DNA of 64,000 nucleotides from Cryphonectria parasitica EP155 (Eukaryota; Ascomycota; Sordariomycetes; Diaporthales; Cryphonectriaceae): positions 2,148,653-2,212,652 of the forward strand of contig NW_024468915.1 of the NCBI RefSeq assembly GCF_011745365.1. Reading direction: 5' to 3'. Position 1 is the stretch's first letter. Every line of letters begins with the position of its first letter. Under the pieces are notes generated by a model. That model saw nothing but the letters and a program-made list of their open reading frames with translations. It had not been told where the DNA came from and did no database searches. Of this stretch, positions 45,981 to 56,420 are shown piece after piece. Made by a program: the position numbers and the translations under genes.

Positions 45981-47120
45981 CTACGACTTCTCCATCTTCT
46001 CCAGGATGGCCTTGGTGAACTCGTGCGTCGAGTTGACACCACCCATGTCGCGGGTGCGCACCTTGCCGTCGGCAATAACTGCGTAGATGGCCTTGGAGAT
46101 CCTGTTGGCGTGATCGTCGAGGCCGAGGTGGCGGAGGAGCATGCTGCCGGACAGGATCAGCGCGCTGGGGTTGGCCTGGTCCTTGCCCTGGATATCGAGG
46201 CCGACGTGACGGCAGCCTGGCTCGAAGACAGCGACGTCACGACCCATGTTGCAGCCAGGCACGATACCCGGACCGCCCACCAGCGCCGCGCCAATGTTGG
46301 ACAGGATGCCGCCGTACAGGTTAGGCATGACCATGACGTCGAACTGCTGGGGCCTAGAGACGCACTGCATGGAGGCGTTGTCGACGATCATGTCATTGGC
46401 CTCGATGGTGGGGTACTCGGCGGCCGTCTTCTGGAAGGTGGTGCGGAACAGGCCGTCGGCCAGCTTCATGATGTTGGCCTTGTGGATACACGTCACCTTC
46501 TTGCGGTTGTTGGCCAGGGCGAAGCTGAAGGCGAACTTGGCGATGCGCTCCGACTTGGCACGCGTGATGATCTTGAGCGACTCGACGACGCCCTTGACCG
46601 ACTGGTGCTCGAGGCCCGAGTATTCACCCTCGGTGTTCTCACGGATGATGCACATGTCGACGTTCTTGTGGCGCGTCTCGTAGCCGGGAACGTTCTTGAT
46701 CAGCGAGATGGAGGCGTAGATGTCGAGCTCCTGGCGCATGGCCACGTTGAAGGACTTGTGTCCGGAGCGCTCGAGCGGGGTGTGCAGAATACCCTTCAGG
46801 CCCAGCTTGTTGCGGCGCAGCGACGCCACGGCCTCCTTGAACATGTCCTCAGCCGACCTGGTGCTCGTGCCGCTGTCGATACCCGTGACGTCGAGCTGCT
46901 CCCACTCGATGGGGACATTGTCGGCCTTGAAGAGCGTCTTGACGCTCTCTGCAACCTCGGAACCGATACCATCACCGGGGATAAGGGTGACGGTGTACTT
47001 GCCGCCGTACTTGGCGGGCTTGAAGATGTCGCGCTGGACGGTCGCGTAGGATCGTGCGGCGATCGATGGTTGCTGTTGCTTGGCGGCGGCGCGCAAGAGG
47101 CTCTGTAGTGCAGCATTCAT
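45981..47120 (-). CDS. idh1: Mitochondrial NAD-isocitrate dehydrogenase, regulatory subunit 1
   Basis: Intronless from the ATG at 47120, 379 aa. The first ~25 residues (MNAALQSLLRAAAKQQQPSI then AARSYA) are Arg/Ala-rich without acids, a mitochondrial presequence. The body is the IDH/IMDH fold: YTVTLIPGDGIGSEV, RENTEGEYSGLEHQ and CIHKANIMKLADGLF. In place of the catalytic-subunit NLYGDILSD, it has PNLYGGILSNIGAALVGGPG. Loss of both active-site Asp marks the regulatory Idh1 subunit, which binds citrate/AMP in the Idh1-Idh2 enzyme of the TCA cycle. Choosing this ATG excludes a 25-codon upstream extension (starting MEERTEEHE) that is acidic and would spoil the presequence. A CTGAC...GAG acceptor-like sequence sits immediately before the ATG, so an intron in the leader is possible. 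Confidence 0.95.
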   Translation of the reverse strand: MNAALQSLLRAAAKQQQPSIAARSYATVQRDIFKPAKYGGKYTVTLIPGDGIGSEVAESVKTLFKADNVPIEWEQLDVTGIDSGTSTRSAEDMFKEAVASLRRNKLGLKGILHTPLERSGHKSFNVAMRQELDIYASISLIKNVPGYETRHKNVDMCIIRENTEGEYSGLEHQSVKGVVESLKIITRAKSERIAKFAFSFALANNRKKVTCIHKANIMKLADGLFRTTFQKTAAEYPTIEANDMIVDNASMQCVSRPQQFDVMVMPNLYGGILSNIGAALVGGPGIVPGCNMGRDVAVFEPGCRHVGLDIQGKDQANPSALILSGSMLLRHLGLDDHANRISKAIYAVIADGKVRTRDMGGVNSTHEFTKAILEKMEKS

Positions 47121-49541
47121 CTCGTCAGCCTCTTGTCCTCGTCTCATACACCCACACACGCCCGTCACCTCGTGTTCTTCTGTTCTCTCCTCCATCCATG
47201 GAGAATTGTTGGGGGAAATGGCTCAACGTCACTGACCGTAGCCGTCCTTGTCGAGTTTCTAGACAGCATCTTGCCGGAACTCTGAAGGAGGTAAATGGGA
47301 TCCGGAGTGGAGATTTATTTGTAGGGACGAGGAAAGAAGAAGGCAAGAAGCTATAGTTTGCGGTTTGATCGTCAAGTCGTCCAGGAAGCTACCCAAGAGC
47401 ACGGCGCCGACAAAAGAAAATCTGGTTCTATGTGAGGATGGGTGGTGGTGGTCTAAGTCAGGCAGAAGAGTAGAGAGAAAACCAAGCTTTGACTGCCTGC
47501 AAATAGCGCAGCGGAAACAAATTCAATGATAGAGCTATCGCTTCTTCGCTCCGTCTCGGCCGCGGTTACTGGCATGGTCGACCAAGCCCCACTAGAATTC
47601 GGAGCTTGTCGGTTTAAATGCTTGGCCCGCTCGCTTCAAGCTCGGCTCAGCGGCGCTGAAGATTGTTGCCCTCGGGAGAAGGGGGGGCGCACTGAAAGCC
47701 TGCCGCAACCGACTACAGGCGACGCGCTTCAGAGGCTTCAGGGTACTGCAAGGTACTGCTGCAGGGCCGGGCACTGACACCTGGGGGAAGATCAATCTTC
47801 CAAGATCGGACGGAAAAGGAGGGCCAAAAAGAGAAAAAGTTAGAAAGGGAAAAAAGCCACTACCAACGATCCGCCTAGTATGGGTGCACTTCTGTTACCC
47901 ACATGTGACATGTTTAAAAAGCTGACCCTTTCTCTAAGCTTGACTTCTCGAATTTTGGGGCGCAAATGTTCGTCAATGTTCAATGGATATCGATTGCCAT
48001 GTACCACAGTTCCCTTTCTCAAGCCTGATCTCATGATCAAAGACAGGACTTAGATACGGTTTCAGGTGCTAAAGTTCTGTCTGCAGGTTGCTTTCAAGTA
48101 ACGAGAACCGTCATCGAAAGTCTTCCCTGAGGGTTCCGGTATCTAAATCTAGAGCCCACCCCCCGCCCCCCGAGGGGGAGGGGATGCACCACCTCTTCAC
48201 TACATTTCATTTTGCGTGTATAGAGCAAGATCTCTTCATTCTTACTTACCTTACTTGCTGATCCACTAGATCTTCTCTTGTAATATCCACGTTACCATAT
48301 AATCTGGCTGTCTAAATGGCGATCTCGGAGTACAGGAGAACGCAGTCGAAAGTCTCGAGTGAGAGAAACACTTCTCCCGCTTCTTTGAGTGGACAAGAAT
48401 GAACATTAGTAGATCATCAAGCCCAACGGACGAATGACCCAACGGGAAAGAACACAACAAGGTTCACCAACCAAGATGGGGCAAAGAAGCACGAGGTCCA
48501 GCAGGAGTAACATAAAGAGCAAGTACAGCAGACGACACGGACCATTCCAGAAACCTGCAGACTTCTTCAGACAGAGCCTGATCATTCAACTGTCGTTCCG
48601 CCGAATCATAGTCGCCGGACCAGCCTCGTACAGTCCTGCTGCACGCACAAGGAACAGGTGAAGCCGCATCAAAATGGTCGTCGACCGTTATCGAAACGAC
48701 AAATTAGGGGACACGAATGGCCGTGCAAAACACGCTGCAGACAATTGCGTTTTTTGTAATACCAGCAACGAAATGATCGAAAACACAAGCCAATAAAGGC
48801 GGATCCATGATTAACAAGGGCAGAAATCTCATCAGTAAAGCATAGTTCGGCATTCAAAGGACCTAACGTCAGTCGCAGCTTGCAAGAGACGCAGTACTAC
48901 CACCTAAGATAAGTCCACCGCAGACAAGAAACCTCACTACATGAAGCAAGCTCCCCACATAGCACAAAATTGGGTTTGTCCAGCATGTGCAGAACAAATC
49001 CCGAAGTTGTGGTGGGGGGCAGGCAGTATAGCAGGAGAGAAAACCAATGCGGTGTTGCGCCAAACCGAAACCGAAACAGACTAAGAAGGGAAAAATCAAA
49101 TCTCAAAAGAGTGGCATTCCGAAAGTCGGCCATTGTCCATCCACCCCATCTGATATATTGCCCGCTCACTAGAGTTCGTGCTGTTTGCGGTCGAGGGATT
49201 TGTGATGTACTGAGCCGCTCGGAGGGAGAGAAGGTATAAACGCGAGGCCAAGTCGAAGTCAAAGTCGAAGACGCAGAGAGTGGCCGCTTGAGAAGCTAAA
49301 TTGTGATGTTGAGCGCCGGCGGAAGAAAAAGAACTGTCCGAGACGAATAATAGGCATCTCAGAAACTAACGCGACGAAGCATCCCCAAGCAGAACGCAAA
49401 CCGCAGACCGCAGAAAAAAGACCGTGAACAAGGAGTGTAGAGACTCCGGATATCATGAGAACTTTTCCTGCCGTTAACTCCACGCGCCTCAACACCATGT
49501 AGATGCGACAAAAGGCACTGGCAGGGACTTCGGGGTGGCGA
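47121..49541. other. IDH1 upstream region and RNA-binding-gene 3' flank
   Basis: I find no supportable gene in 2.4 kb. The IDH1-proximal part is likely promoter and leader. At 48158-48183 there is a GC-rich near-palindrome, CCCCCCGCCCCCCGAGGGGG followed by AGGGG. It contains Mig1/CreA-like C-rich and STRE-like AGGGG words, but it lies over 1 kb from any start. The 48.4-49.5 kb part may be 3' UTR of the RNA-binding gene. Confidence 0.5.
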
Positions 49542-51436
49542 TTACTAAAAAGAAGTGATAACGTTAGACATTCGCCATCAGTTAAAGAAAAGAAACGGGT
49601 GTGTGGAGGATGAGAACAGGAGATGCACAAAAATCAGGGCGAGCTCAACAAACGTACCGCCATAGGAGGAGGCGGAGGGTTGCCGCCGAAGCCACCACCG
49701 AAGTGATGAGGGCCGTAGGGACCCGGGGGACCACCACCGTAGTGGGGGGGAGGAGGGGCAGGACGGTATGGAGTACCCACGCCAGAATTGTTCTGAGAAC
49801 GTCCCCAAGACAGGCGGACACGGGAGTTGCCAATCGGATAGCCCTGCATCTGATTGATGGCCATCTCGGCAGCGTGGCGGTGAACGAACTGGACAAAGCC
49901 ACAGCCCTTGCCAGGGGGGATCTTGACATATGTGATCTCGCCGAAGCCCTGGAAGAAAGAGCGGAGCTCGTCCTCAGTCACGTAGCCAGAGAGACCGCCA
50001 ACAAAGACAGTCGTGTTGTTGGGGTCGGTGAACTGGTTCATCTGCCCAGTCGGCTGCATCTGTCCATAGCCGTTGTTGGGATAAAAGGGGGCGGGGGCTT
50101 GCTGCATGCCCCAGCCAACTGGCTGCATGGGATTGCCCATCATGGGACCGCCGTGACCTCCGCCGTTTCCGTAAGGGTGCTGCTGGTTTCGACTGTGAGG
50201 ACTTCTAAGTTAGCCTGGTGTGGTCTGGCAGGAGTGGACGGACAGAGCATACCGCTGCTTAGGCGTGGCGGTGCTGATTCGCATAGGTCGGTTACCGCAG
50301 TATACGCCCTGCATTTCCATCAGAGCACGCTGTTGATCACCCTCGTCGGAGAAGCGGACAAAGCCGTAACCACGAGATTGGCCGGTGTTGGCATCGGTCA
50401 TGATCTTAGCACTCTTGCACGAAGGGAAGCGCGCCTGGAACAGAGAGACCAAGACGTACTCGGTCACCTCAGGACCAAGGTCACCGACGAAGATCGAGAA
50501 CTCGGGGCCGCGATCGTCACTATTCATGCACCAAAAATTAGAGGCGGACTCAGGAGGGGAGACAGGGCAAGTAAGAAACGCACCGTCGGTCCACGAGACC
50601 ACCACCGGAGGCCCAGTTGAGCTTGAAGTGTTTGCCGTTGGAACCCGGGATGGGGGTTCCAGTCAGAGACAAAGCCTTGTTAGCGGCCTCAGGTCCAGGG
50701 AACTCGACGAAACAATAGCCAGCGTTGCTGCAGAAAGTCAGTATTGCGGGCTCAATAAGCTTAGAAAAGCCAGGCCCGGAGGGGGGGGGGGCGGTTTCAA
50801 GAGAAGAGGTGAATAAATATAGGAAAGTGAGAAGTATGTCCGAGCCAGCAGAGGGCAAAGGATGAATCCTCACGAGGTTCCACGGCGTGGAAAGGCTTGT
50901 GAGCATTGCTTGGGATGAATGGGAAGAGACAGCCGAGGAATACGGCAAAGATGACGACACAGGCGTCGACCCGGGATTCAATGGTGCGAGTGCGGGTTTG
51001 AGGTTATGGAGCAGAGAAGGAGCGAGGCAAGACAGTGAGTGCCAATATCCTGGGCTCCAGGCAGCCCGCTTTTGCGATTCCATGTCCCTTCTCTTCCGAG
51101 GGGCAGGAGTGTGGATGAAGGGGAAGGAGGAGGCCGAGATTTTGTACGTACCCAGAGTTGCGATCACGAATGATCTTCACGTTGACAATGTCACCAGTCT
51201 GGTTCTGGAAGAGAGACTTCACGAAAGACTCGTCCATCCAAGTATCGAGGTCCCCCATCCTGGGAAGTTGATGTCAGGATTATCTCCCGAGGAGCCTGGA
51301 ATGTGGAACCCACTTACCAAAGAGTACGGGCAGCCTCGTTGGAGACAGACTGGCCGGCAGGCGCAGCAGGCAGCTGGTTGTCCATACCATTGCCGCCGCC
51401 ATTCGAGTCAAAGCCACCGTTGGTTGGGAAAGACAT
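49542..51436 (-). CDS. Three-RRM RNA-binding protein (Nam8/Csx1/TIA1-like)
   Basis: Exons 51436-51318, 51259-51152, 50727-50584, 50519-50253, 50192-49658 and 49544-49542 give 391 aa. All joins keep phase. RRM1 spans ~38-118 with RNP2 TLWMGDL and RNP1 GYCFVEF, split by two introns. RRM2 spans ~130-210 (SIFVGDL, RGYGFVRF). RRM3 spans ~273-345 (TVFVGGL, KGCGFVQF). A Gln/Met/Gly-rich linker and a Pro/Gly-rich tail (PPPPHYGGGPPGPYGPHHFG) flank RRM3. The family includes U1 snRNP-associated Nam8 and the stress mRNA regulator Csx1, so splicing or mRNA-stability control is likely. Intron 2 is unusually long (424 bp) for this genome. My last exon holds only the TAA stop, so the 3' end is the weakest part. 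Confidence 0.88.
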
Positions 51437-54400
51437 CGTGACTAGAGAGCGTTAGACACAGAAATGAGCTGAAAGAGCAAACAACAGGTGTCCAAAATGT
51501 CAAACAGATGTGGGGAAGGTAGCGGCTGGATGGCGAACCAACGAGTACGCTGAAGGGACAAGAAAGTAGCAGAAAGAGAATGCAGGATGCGCAAGGACGA
51601 AGTGAAACGGTTGCGGAACAACAGACACGGGTAAACCGTTTTGAACGGTGCCCGCGGATGTTTGTCTTTGTTGGCAGGGGGGAAAGAAGTGATAAAGATC
51701 TGTGGGAAGACAAGAGGGGGATTGATTCTGTGCAACTCTGTACACAGATCGAATCTCCCTGAGAGCCCTACAAACGGCAGGAGAACAGTGACTCGTCTAT
51801 ACTGGTCAATTGGCCAGTCAGAGAATTCAATGTCCTAGATGGGTGTCGAAACATCACTGATGTATTCCTACAAGCCATGTGTAATAGTCACCACAAAAAG
51901 CCTGCGAAAGCCTGGGCTCAAACAACTGCACTGAAAGACCTTAAAAACTCATCCTGTGTCAAGTTTGGAGCTCCATGTAGTCAGGGTCTGAAGGCCTCGA
52001 CAAGGAACACTTGACTGGCCATGAACATCTCCTCAGAGCATAGTGCATGTACAAGTATAATGGATCAACTGGGGAATGATGAACTATCATAACCCTTATG
52101 AGAGCCCGTATTGACTTGTGCTGCTGTTCAGAGCAATAGCGAAGCGTTCGTTCACAGCTTGAGAAACATCCAGAAGGGCATCGCAAATGAAACAGCTCAG
52201 TAAGGACAACCCCCAAAAAGCCTCAGTGACAACAATATTAGGAAGAACTCTCAACCAGGATAGTGGCTTGTCCTGCTGCCAAGACAGTCATAAGCTGCAA
52301 GGCATTCCAGCATGTTGCCTTCAGAAGAGGCAAGAGCCAGTCCAGACCAATTCTGAGACCATGAGGGACAGTCAAGGAAGTAAGGAATGCTGTGCATGAA
52401 ACGAATTGAACCAGAGCAGTGTGTGTGGGTGATTTGGCAAGTCCGAGAGTCGATAAGGCAGGAAGGGGGGGGGGGGTGGTTGCGGCAGCATTGTGGAAAA
52501 CTCATCAAAGATCTCGCAATTGCTTGACCAGATAAGGTGGCATAGAGGTTTCTCTTGCTATGTGTAGCATGTGAAGTGTCCTAGCACTCAGCAAGGAGAG
52601 GTATTTATGGATGTCAGGGTACAACAATTGGGGGGGGGGGGGTATGAATGCGTTGCGATGTGCTCACAGCATATTAAGAAGAACAACAGAAAGCAGGAAG
52701 GACAAAGGTTGATTGAGGCAAGCCAACAGAGACCAAAATAGCTTATAACTTACGAAAATAAATGGAATGTTGTTCGTAACAGGGTCAGATAGATTCGAAA
52801 ATAACGGGCCCTGCGGTAGAAGGGTCAGTTAGGCCGAACGAGTCGTATCATGAATAGCCTTGTCAAGCATAAGGGCAGAGCAAGAGAGAAGAAGAAAACA
52901 GAGTGGAAAAATGAAGCAGGCCAAGACAAGGACTGAAGCTTGTTAACTGAGCAAGCCTCTGATCATTAGGGAAGGCGGTCGGCCAACGCTTTGGGGTGAT
53001 GGGATGGCCATCTGACCAAAGGTCCTGTTCCTTGTTCGCCGGTACGTATCCTTCGATGAAGAACAACATCTCCCTGCGTAGCCTGTGGCAGACTGCCCAC
53101 AGCTGGCAGTCGTGAGCCGGCTGGAGGCTGATGCAGCAGAGAGAAGTTGTCCAGCCGTGGGTCTCGGAGAACAATCCCTTACGAGCTATCCTTGGCAGTC
53201 AAACGACGACTGATCCACATCATCAACCTGGGCAGAAATCTGCTAGAGAGGCACCACGGACCACGACTCCATAGTGCCAAACCCGTGCAGTGCCAAGTCT
53301 TGGATGTTAAGCTTGGGGGGGTGACGCCGACAAAGGTTGATCCCATTGAGTTGGCCAAAAGGGTTGAAGTGGCGGCCGAAGTCGGAACCTGACCCAAGAG
53401 AGGAAAGCCACTCTCTGTGACCAGCCATTTTGGACATGGCAGAAGAGCTGCCGTGCGGGTACTAGCTGAGACCAATGACGGAGCCAAGCGGGCAGAGCGT
53501 CCTCCTGGCAACTCGCAACCACAATTCCGGCCTGTACTGGCGGGTATAGGTGCTCGGCAACCCAAACCCCCAAGCAGGCGCATATTGAATGAGCCTCAGC
53601 AACAGCCAGGATGGATCATAAAAGGAAAGATGCCATCAAATTGCCAGTCTCCTGATCTTTCGACTGTTCGAGAACTTGCTGCACGGTCAAACGAGGGCAA
53701 CCGCAAGCCCCAAAAAGCACCCATCCTTCATTTCCGCAGCGGCTGCTTGGGTGCTGGAGTGCCATCGACTCCTCCTTGATCCTTGGCTTGAGGAAGAGCT
53801 GAAGGCCGGGCTGTATCGGGATATGTCCAAATGCCAGAGCAAGACCGCCGGCAACACAACATGAGTTCCAACATGCTGTATCGCTAATCCAAGCTGGATG
53901 GTCCTTCTGCGGGGCCGGAATAAAGGAGAGTCCAAGAGGCGTCCAATTGCTCCAGGTTGACGGTTCCATCCATAGTCGCATGTATTGTGGTCTCATGGGA
54001 AATCACGGCAGGCGTAGATTGAAAAGAAACAGACAAGAGATAAAAAGAAACTCAAGCTTACAAAGGTAATCAGGAAACCAGTCGGGAGTCAAAGACTTTT
54101 GATAAGTATGACGCCTTACAGCTTGAAGACAGGAAGTCGAAGAGTGGTACAGTAGACTTGTTGATAGAATGGAAACGAAGGTTAAGAGGCGCTTCTGCCC
54201 TGTAGGGTAGATCCAACGCAGGCAGGAGATAATCTAATAGCAGGTTAGCATACTCAAATCGCTAGACAAGTACAGCTGAAGGCAGCAAAGAACAGCCACG
54301 TTCAACTGGACAACATAGAAAGAAGTCGGAAAACATTAGATGAAACATCTCCCGAGAAGAGGGCCTGAGCAAGATGAAAAAGGACAAGCGAAGAGTTCAA

Positions 54401-54622
54401 CCGTCAGGAATAAATCCAGGGTATCAGGATTTGAATGTTGTTCTCGGCGCGACGGTCATCGTGGCAAGCCTTCCGGAAATGGGACCAGCTGGACACTCCT
54501 TCAAACCCCGAATCCAGAAAAGATAAACAGGGTTCCAGAACCATGTTAGGGAGACCCAGGCCAGGGTTTAGCGATGAAGTATGGTTTATGGTGACCTGTA
54601 CACGGCTCGACACTGCGGATCC
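51437..54622. other. Gene-poor region upstream of the RNA-binding gene, part 1
   Basis: No gene can be supported across ~3.2 kb. The base composition is balanced rather than AT-rich, so there is no sign of RIP-degraded repeats. Runs of about 12 G occur at 52465-52476 and near 52630. A 126-codon minus-strand frame at 53616-53996 has Trp/Cys-rich content but no ATG-to-domain logic or clear splice partners. Part or all of this DNA could be a long spliced leader of the RNA-binding gene. Confidence 0.5.
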
Positions 54623-55420
54623 CTAGGCTGCATATCTAGTCGAGATATGCTTGACAGCGGGGGGTAGCATGGCAACGCCCCCCGTAAGAAGTCCGCAAAC
54701 TTCGGGACCAAGCTCCGCAGATCCATTGTCGAGGCCGCACCAGCAAGTTGCATTGTATGTACTCGGCGTATCAAATTCGTACGTCGAAACATCCAGCGGC
54801 ACGCACTGCAGCATGTCACAGGCGACCGTCTCCCCATGAGGCCGCGCACCCGAACAGGTAAGCGTGCAATCGACATTCGAAATGTCGGATTCGGGACGGC
54901 TGCTCTCACGCCATTCGTCCTGGCCATCACAACCCACAGTACCTGCTGAACTTTAATCTTTCCTAGCCCGCAGGTTGCCCCCACCCTTTGGACGTGAGGA
55001 GATAGCAGTTCGAGGTTGTCGCCAGATGCACTCGGTCGCATCTCACAGCTGATCATATCAAATAATCGCCGTAATGTTGATTGACTGCGCAGCACAGCCT
55101 ATGCCGGCGATACCGGGATCACAGCATAGCATCTCGGAATCGAGTCTCCTCGCCTCGACAGCGCCGGAGGATCAACCTATGCCATGTACGACAGACGGAA
55201 TACCATTGGGGTCGACATCGCCAGCACGGACGGTGGTGTCCTTGGATTCGACAGAGATGGTGGGGTGGTTCCGAATCGGGCCTCGCATAGGCCAGGGGCT
55301 CCACAGGATCCGGGGGGGGGTTTGAATGACGAACAAGGTCCCAAATCTCCGGGAAAGCTTTGCCATGACGCACACAAGAAAAAATTGGAGAGAGGATACA
55401 GGACCCAAGAAAAACGACAT
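54623..55420 (-). CDS. Candidate cysteine-rich secreted protein gene, possibly broken
   Basis: Two exons can be joined in phase: 55420-55114 and 54942-54623 (171-bp intron, GTATCG donor, GCAG acceptor). The junction reads LCCDP|GTVGCDGQDEW. Exon 1 opens with ATG and a hydrophobic stretch (MSFFLGPVSSLQFFLVCVM), signal-peptide-like. Exon 2 has eight Cys in ~85 residues (VDCTLTC, VACDMLQC, NATCWCG, PEVCGLL), plus N-glycosylation sites, as in small secreted fungal proteins. However, exon 1 contains one in-frame TGA at 55172-55174, and a C9 run (plus-strand G9, 55312-55320) upstream of it. The TGA may lie in an unrecognised intron, or the gene may be a pseudogene or hold a sequencing error. No known family was recognised. 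Confidence 0.35.
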
Positions 55421-56128
55421 GTTGAAATTTAAAAACCGCAGACGATTAACGAGAGGAAGCTCACACACTCACGTTGATTTAGGAAAATAGTGGTCGCAAT
55501 ACACTGCTGCTCAAAAATGGGGCCTGAATCAAGGGGCAACCAAATGGTGCTCCTGAATGCGACGGCGGGAAAGACGAGACGAGCCGTAGAACGCCGGGTG
55601 CGAGTTGCCAAGAGGTGACGACAGGGTGTCTTATATTCCTATCGGATTCGTACCGAGACAGTTCTCTTCCTCGAGGGAGGGCCCAGGAAGATAGGTCGAG
55701 GTGATCAAGAGGCCGTAGGCTAGACAGCGCACGTTCGTTCAGATGGAAGTCGTAGTCCCAAGGGCGAGCAACGTAGTCGCGAGGAAATGTCAATCGCAAG
55801 AGGTGACTTCGACGGTCGCGACGGTCGCAAGATGCAGGTCGTGTACTCGTCGTGACAGCGCGCAGGTGACGTCCGTTTCGATGACCTATCCTGCTGATAT
55901 CGGAGCAGTGGCTTGACCTGATGAGGTGACTGGAGGATCGCGAGACGAGGCAATGAAGGACGCTCGGTTGGTCTGCCGGTCGGGCGGTGGATCGGGTCTA
56001 GAATACTACCGTTCGGAGGCGGAAGTCGCGAACGAGACTGAGAGACGATAGAACTTCGAATTGGGATGTTTTCTGAATCGTGTTGCGCCAAGCTGATGAA
56101 TATTGTCTGTCGACAGCAAAATGCACAA
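55421..56128. other. Gene-poor region, part 2
   Basis: No supported coding sequence. The minus strand here reads like leader or intron sequence downstream of the pyrimidine-rich block at ~56.2 kb. Confidence 0.45.
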
Positions 56129-56420
56129 CCGACTACAATAACAACCAACAACAAGACAGTACGACACACGCACAACAGAAGTGGCGTCGAGAAGAAGAAG
56201 AGAAGAAAAAAAAGATGCTTCCGCGAAAGCAACGCTCAGGACGGACGCGAGGGAAGTGAAACGAGGTGAGATCGTTCGCGATGTTCGCAGCTTGTATCAA
56301 ACGCGGGAAGAGAGGAAGAAGAGAGAAAAAGCGCAAAACAAGACAAGACGACGGAGGGAGAGGTGGTGGCAGTGTCGAGTAAGTAGAGGAGGCAGCGGAG
56401 AGCGGAGCGGGTGGAAGGGA
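56129..56420 (-). promoter_or_regulatory. Promoter-like polypyrimidine block (minus strand)
   Basis: The plus strand is strongly purine-rich (GAAGAAGAAGAGAAGAAAAA near 56192; GGAAGAGAGGAAGAAGAGAG near 56309), so the minus strand shows long CT blocks. In filamentous fungi such blocks typically sit at transcription starts and in leaders of well-expressed genes. No open frame follows at once, so it could drive a distant minus-strand start (the RNA-binding protein at 51.4 kb through a long spliced leader), the Cys-rich candidate at 55.4 kb, or a non-coding transcript. Confidence 0.4.

Noticed and set aside
45930..47108. 392-codon plus-strand frame opposite IDH1
   Set aside because: Antisense mirror of a highly conserved gene; its translation is Val/Leu/Asp/His-rich with no known family.
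49601..50620. 339-codon plus-strand frame opposite the RNA-binding gene
   Set aside because: It spans the introns and exons of a well-supported minus-strand gene and shows no domain.
53616..53996. 126-codon Trp/Cys-rich minus-strand frame
   Set aside because: Unlike the 54.6-55.4 kb candidate, it has no plausible signal peptide or in-phase splice partner, and overlapping frames look equally good.
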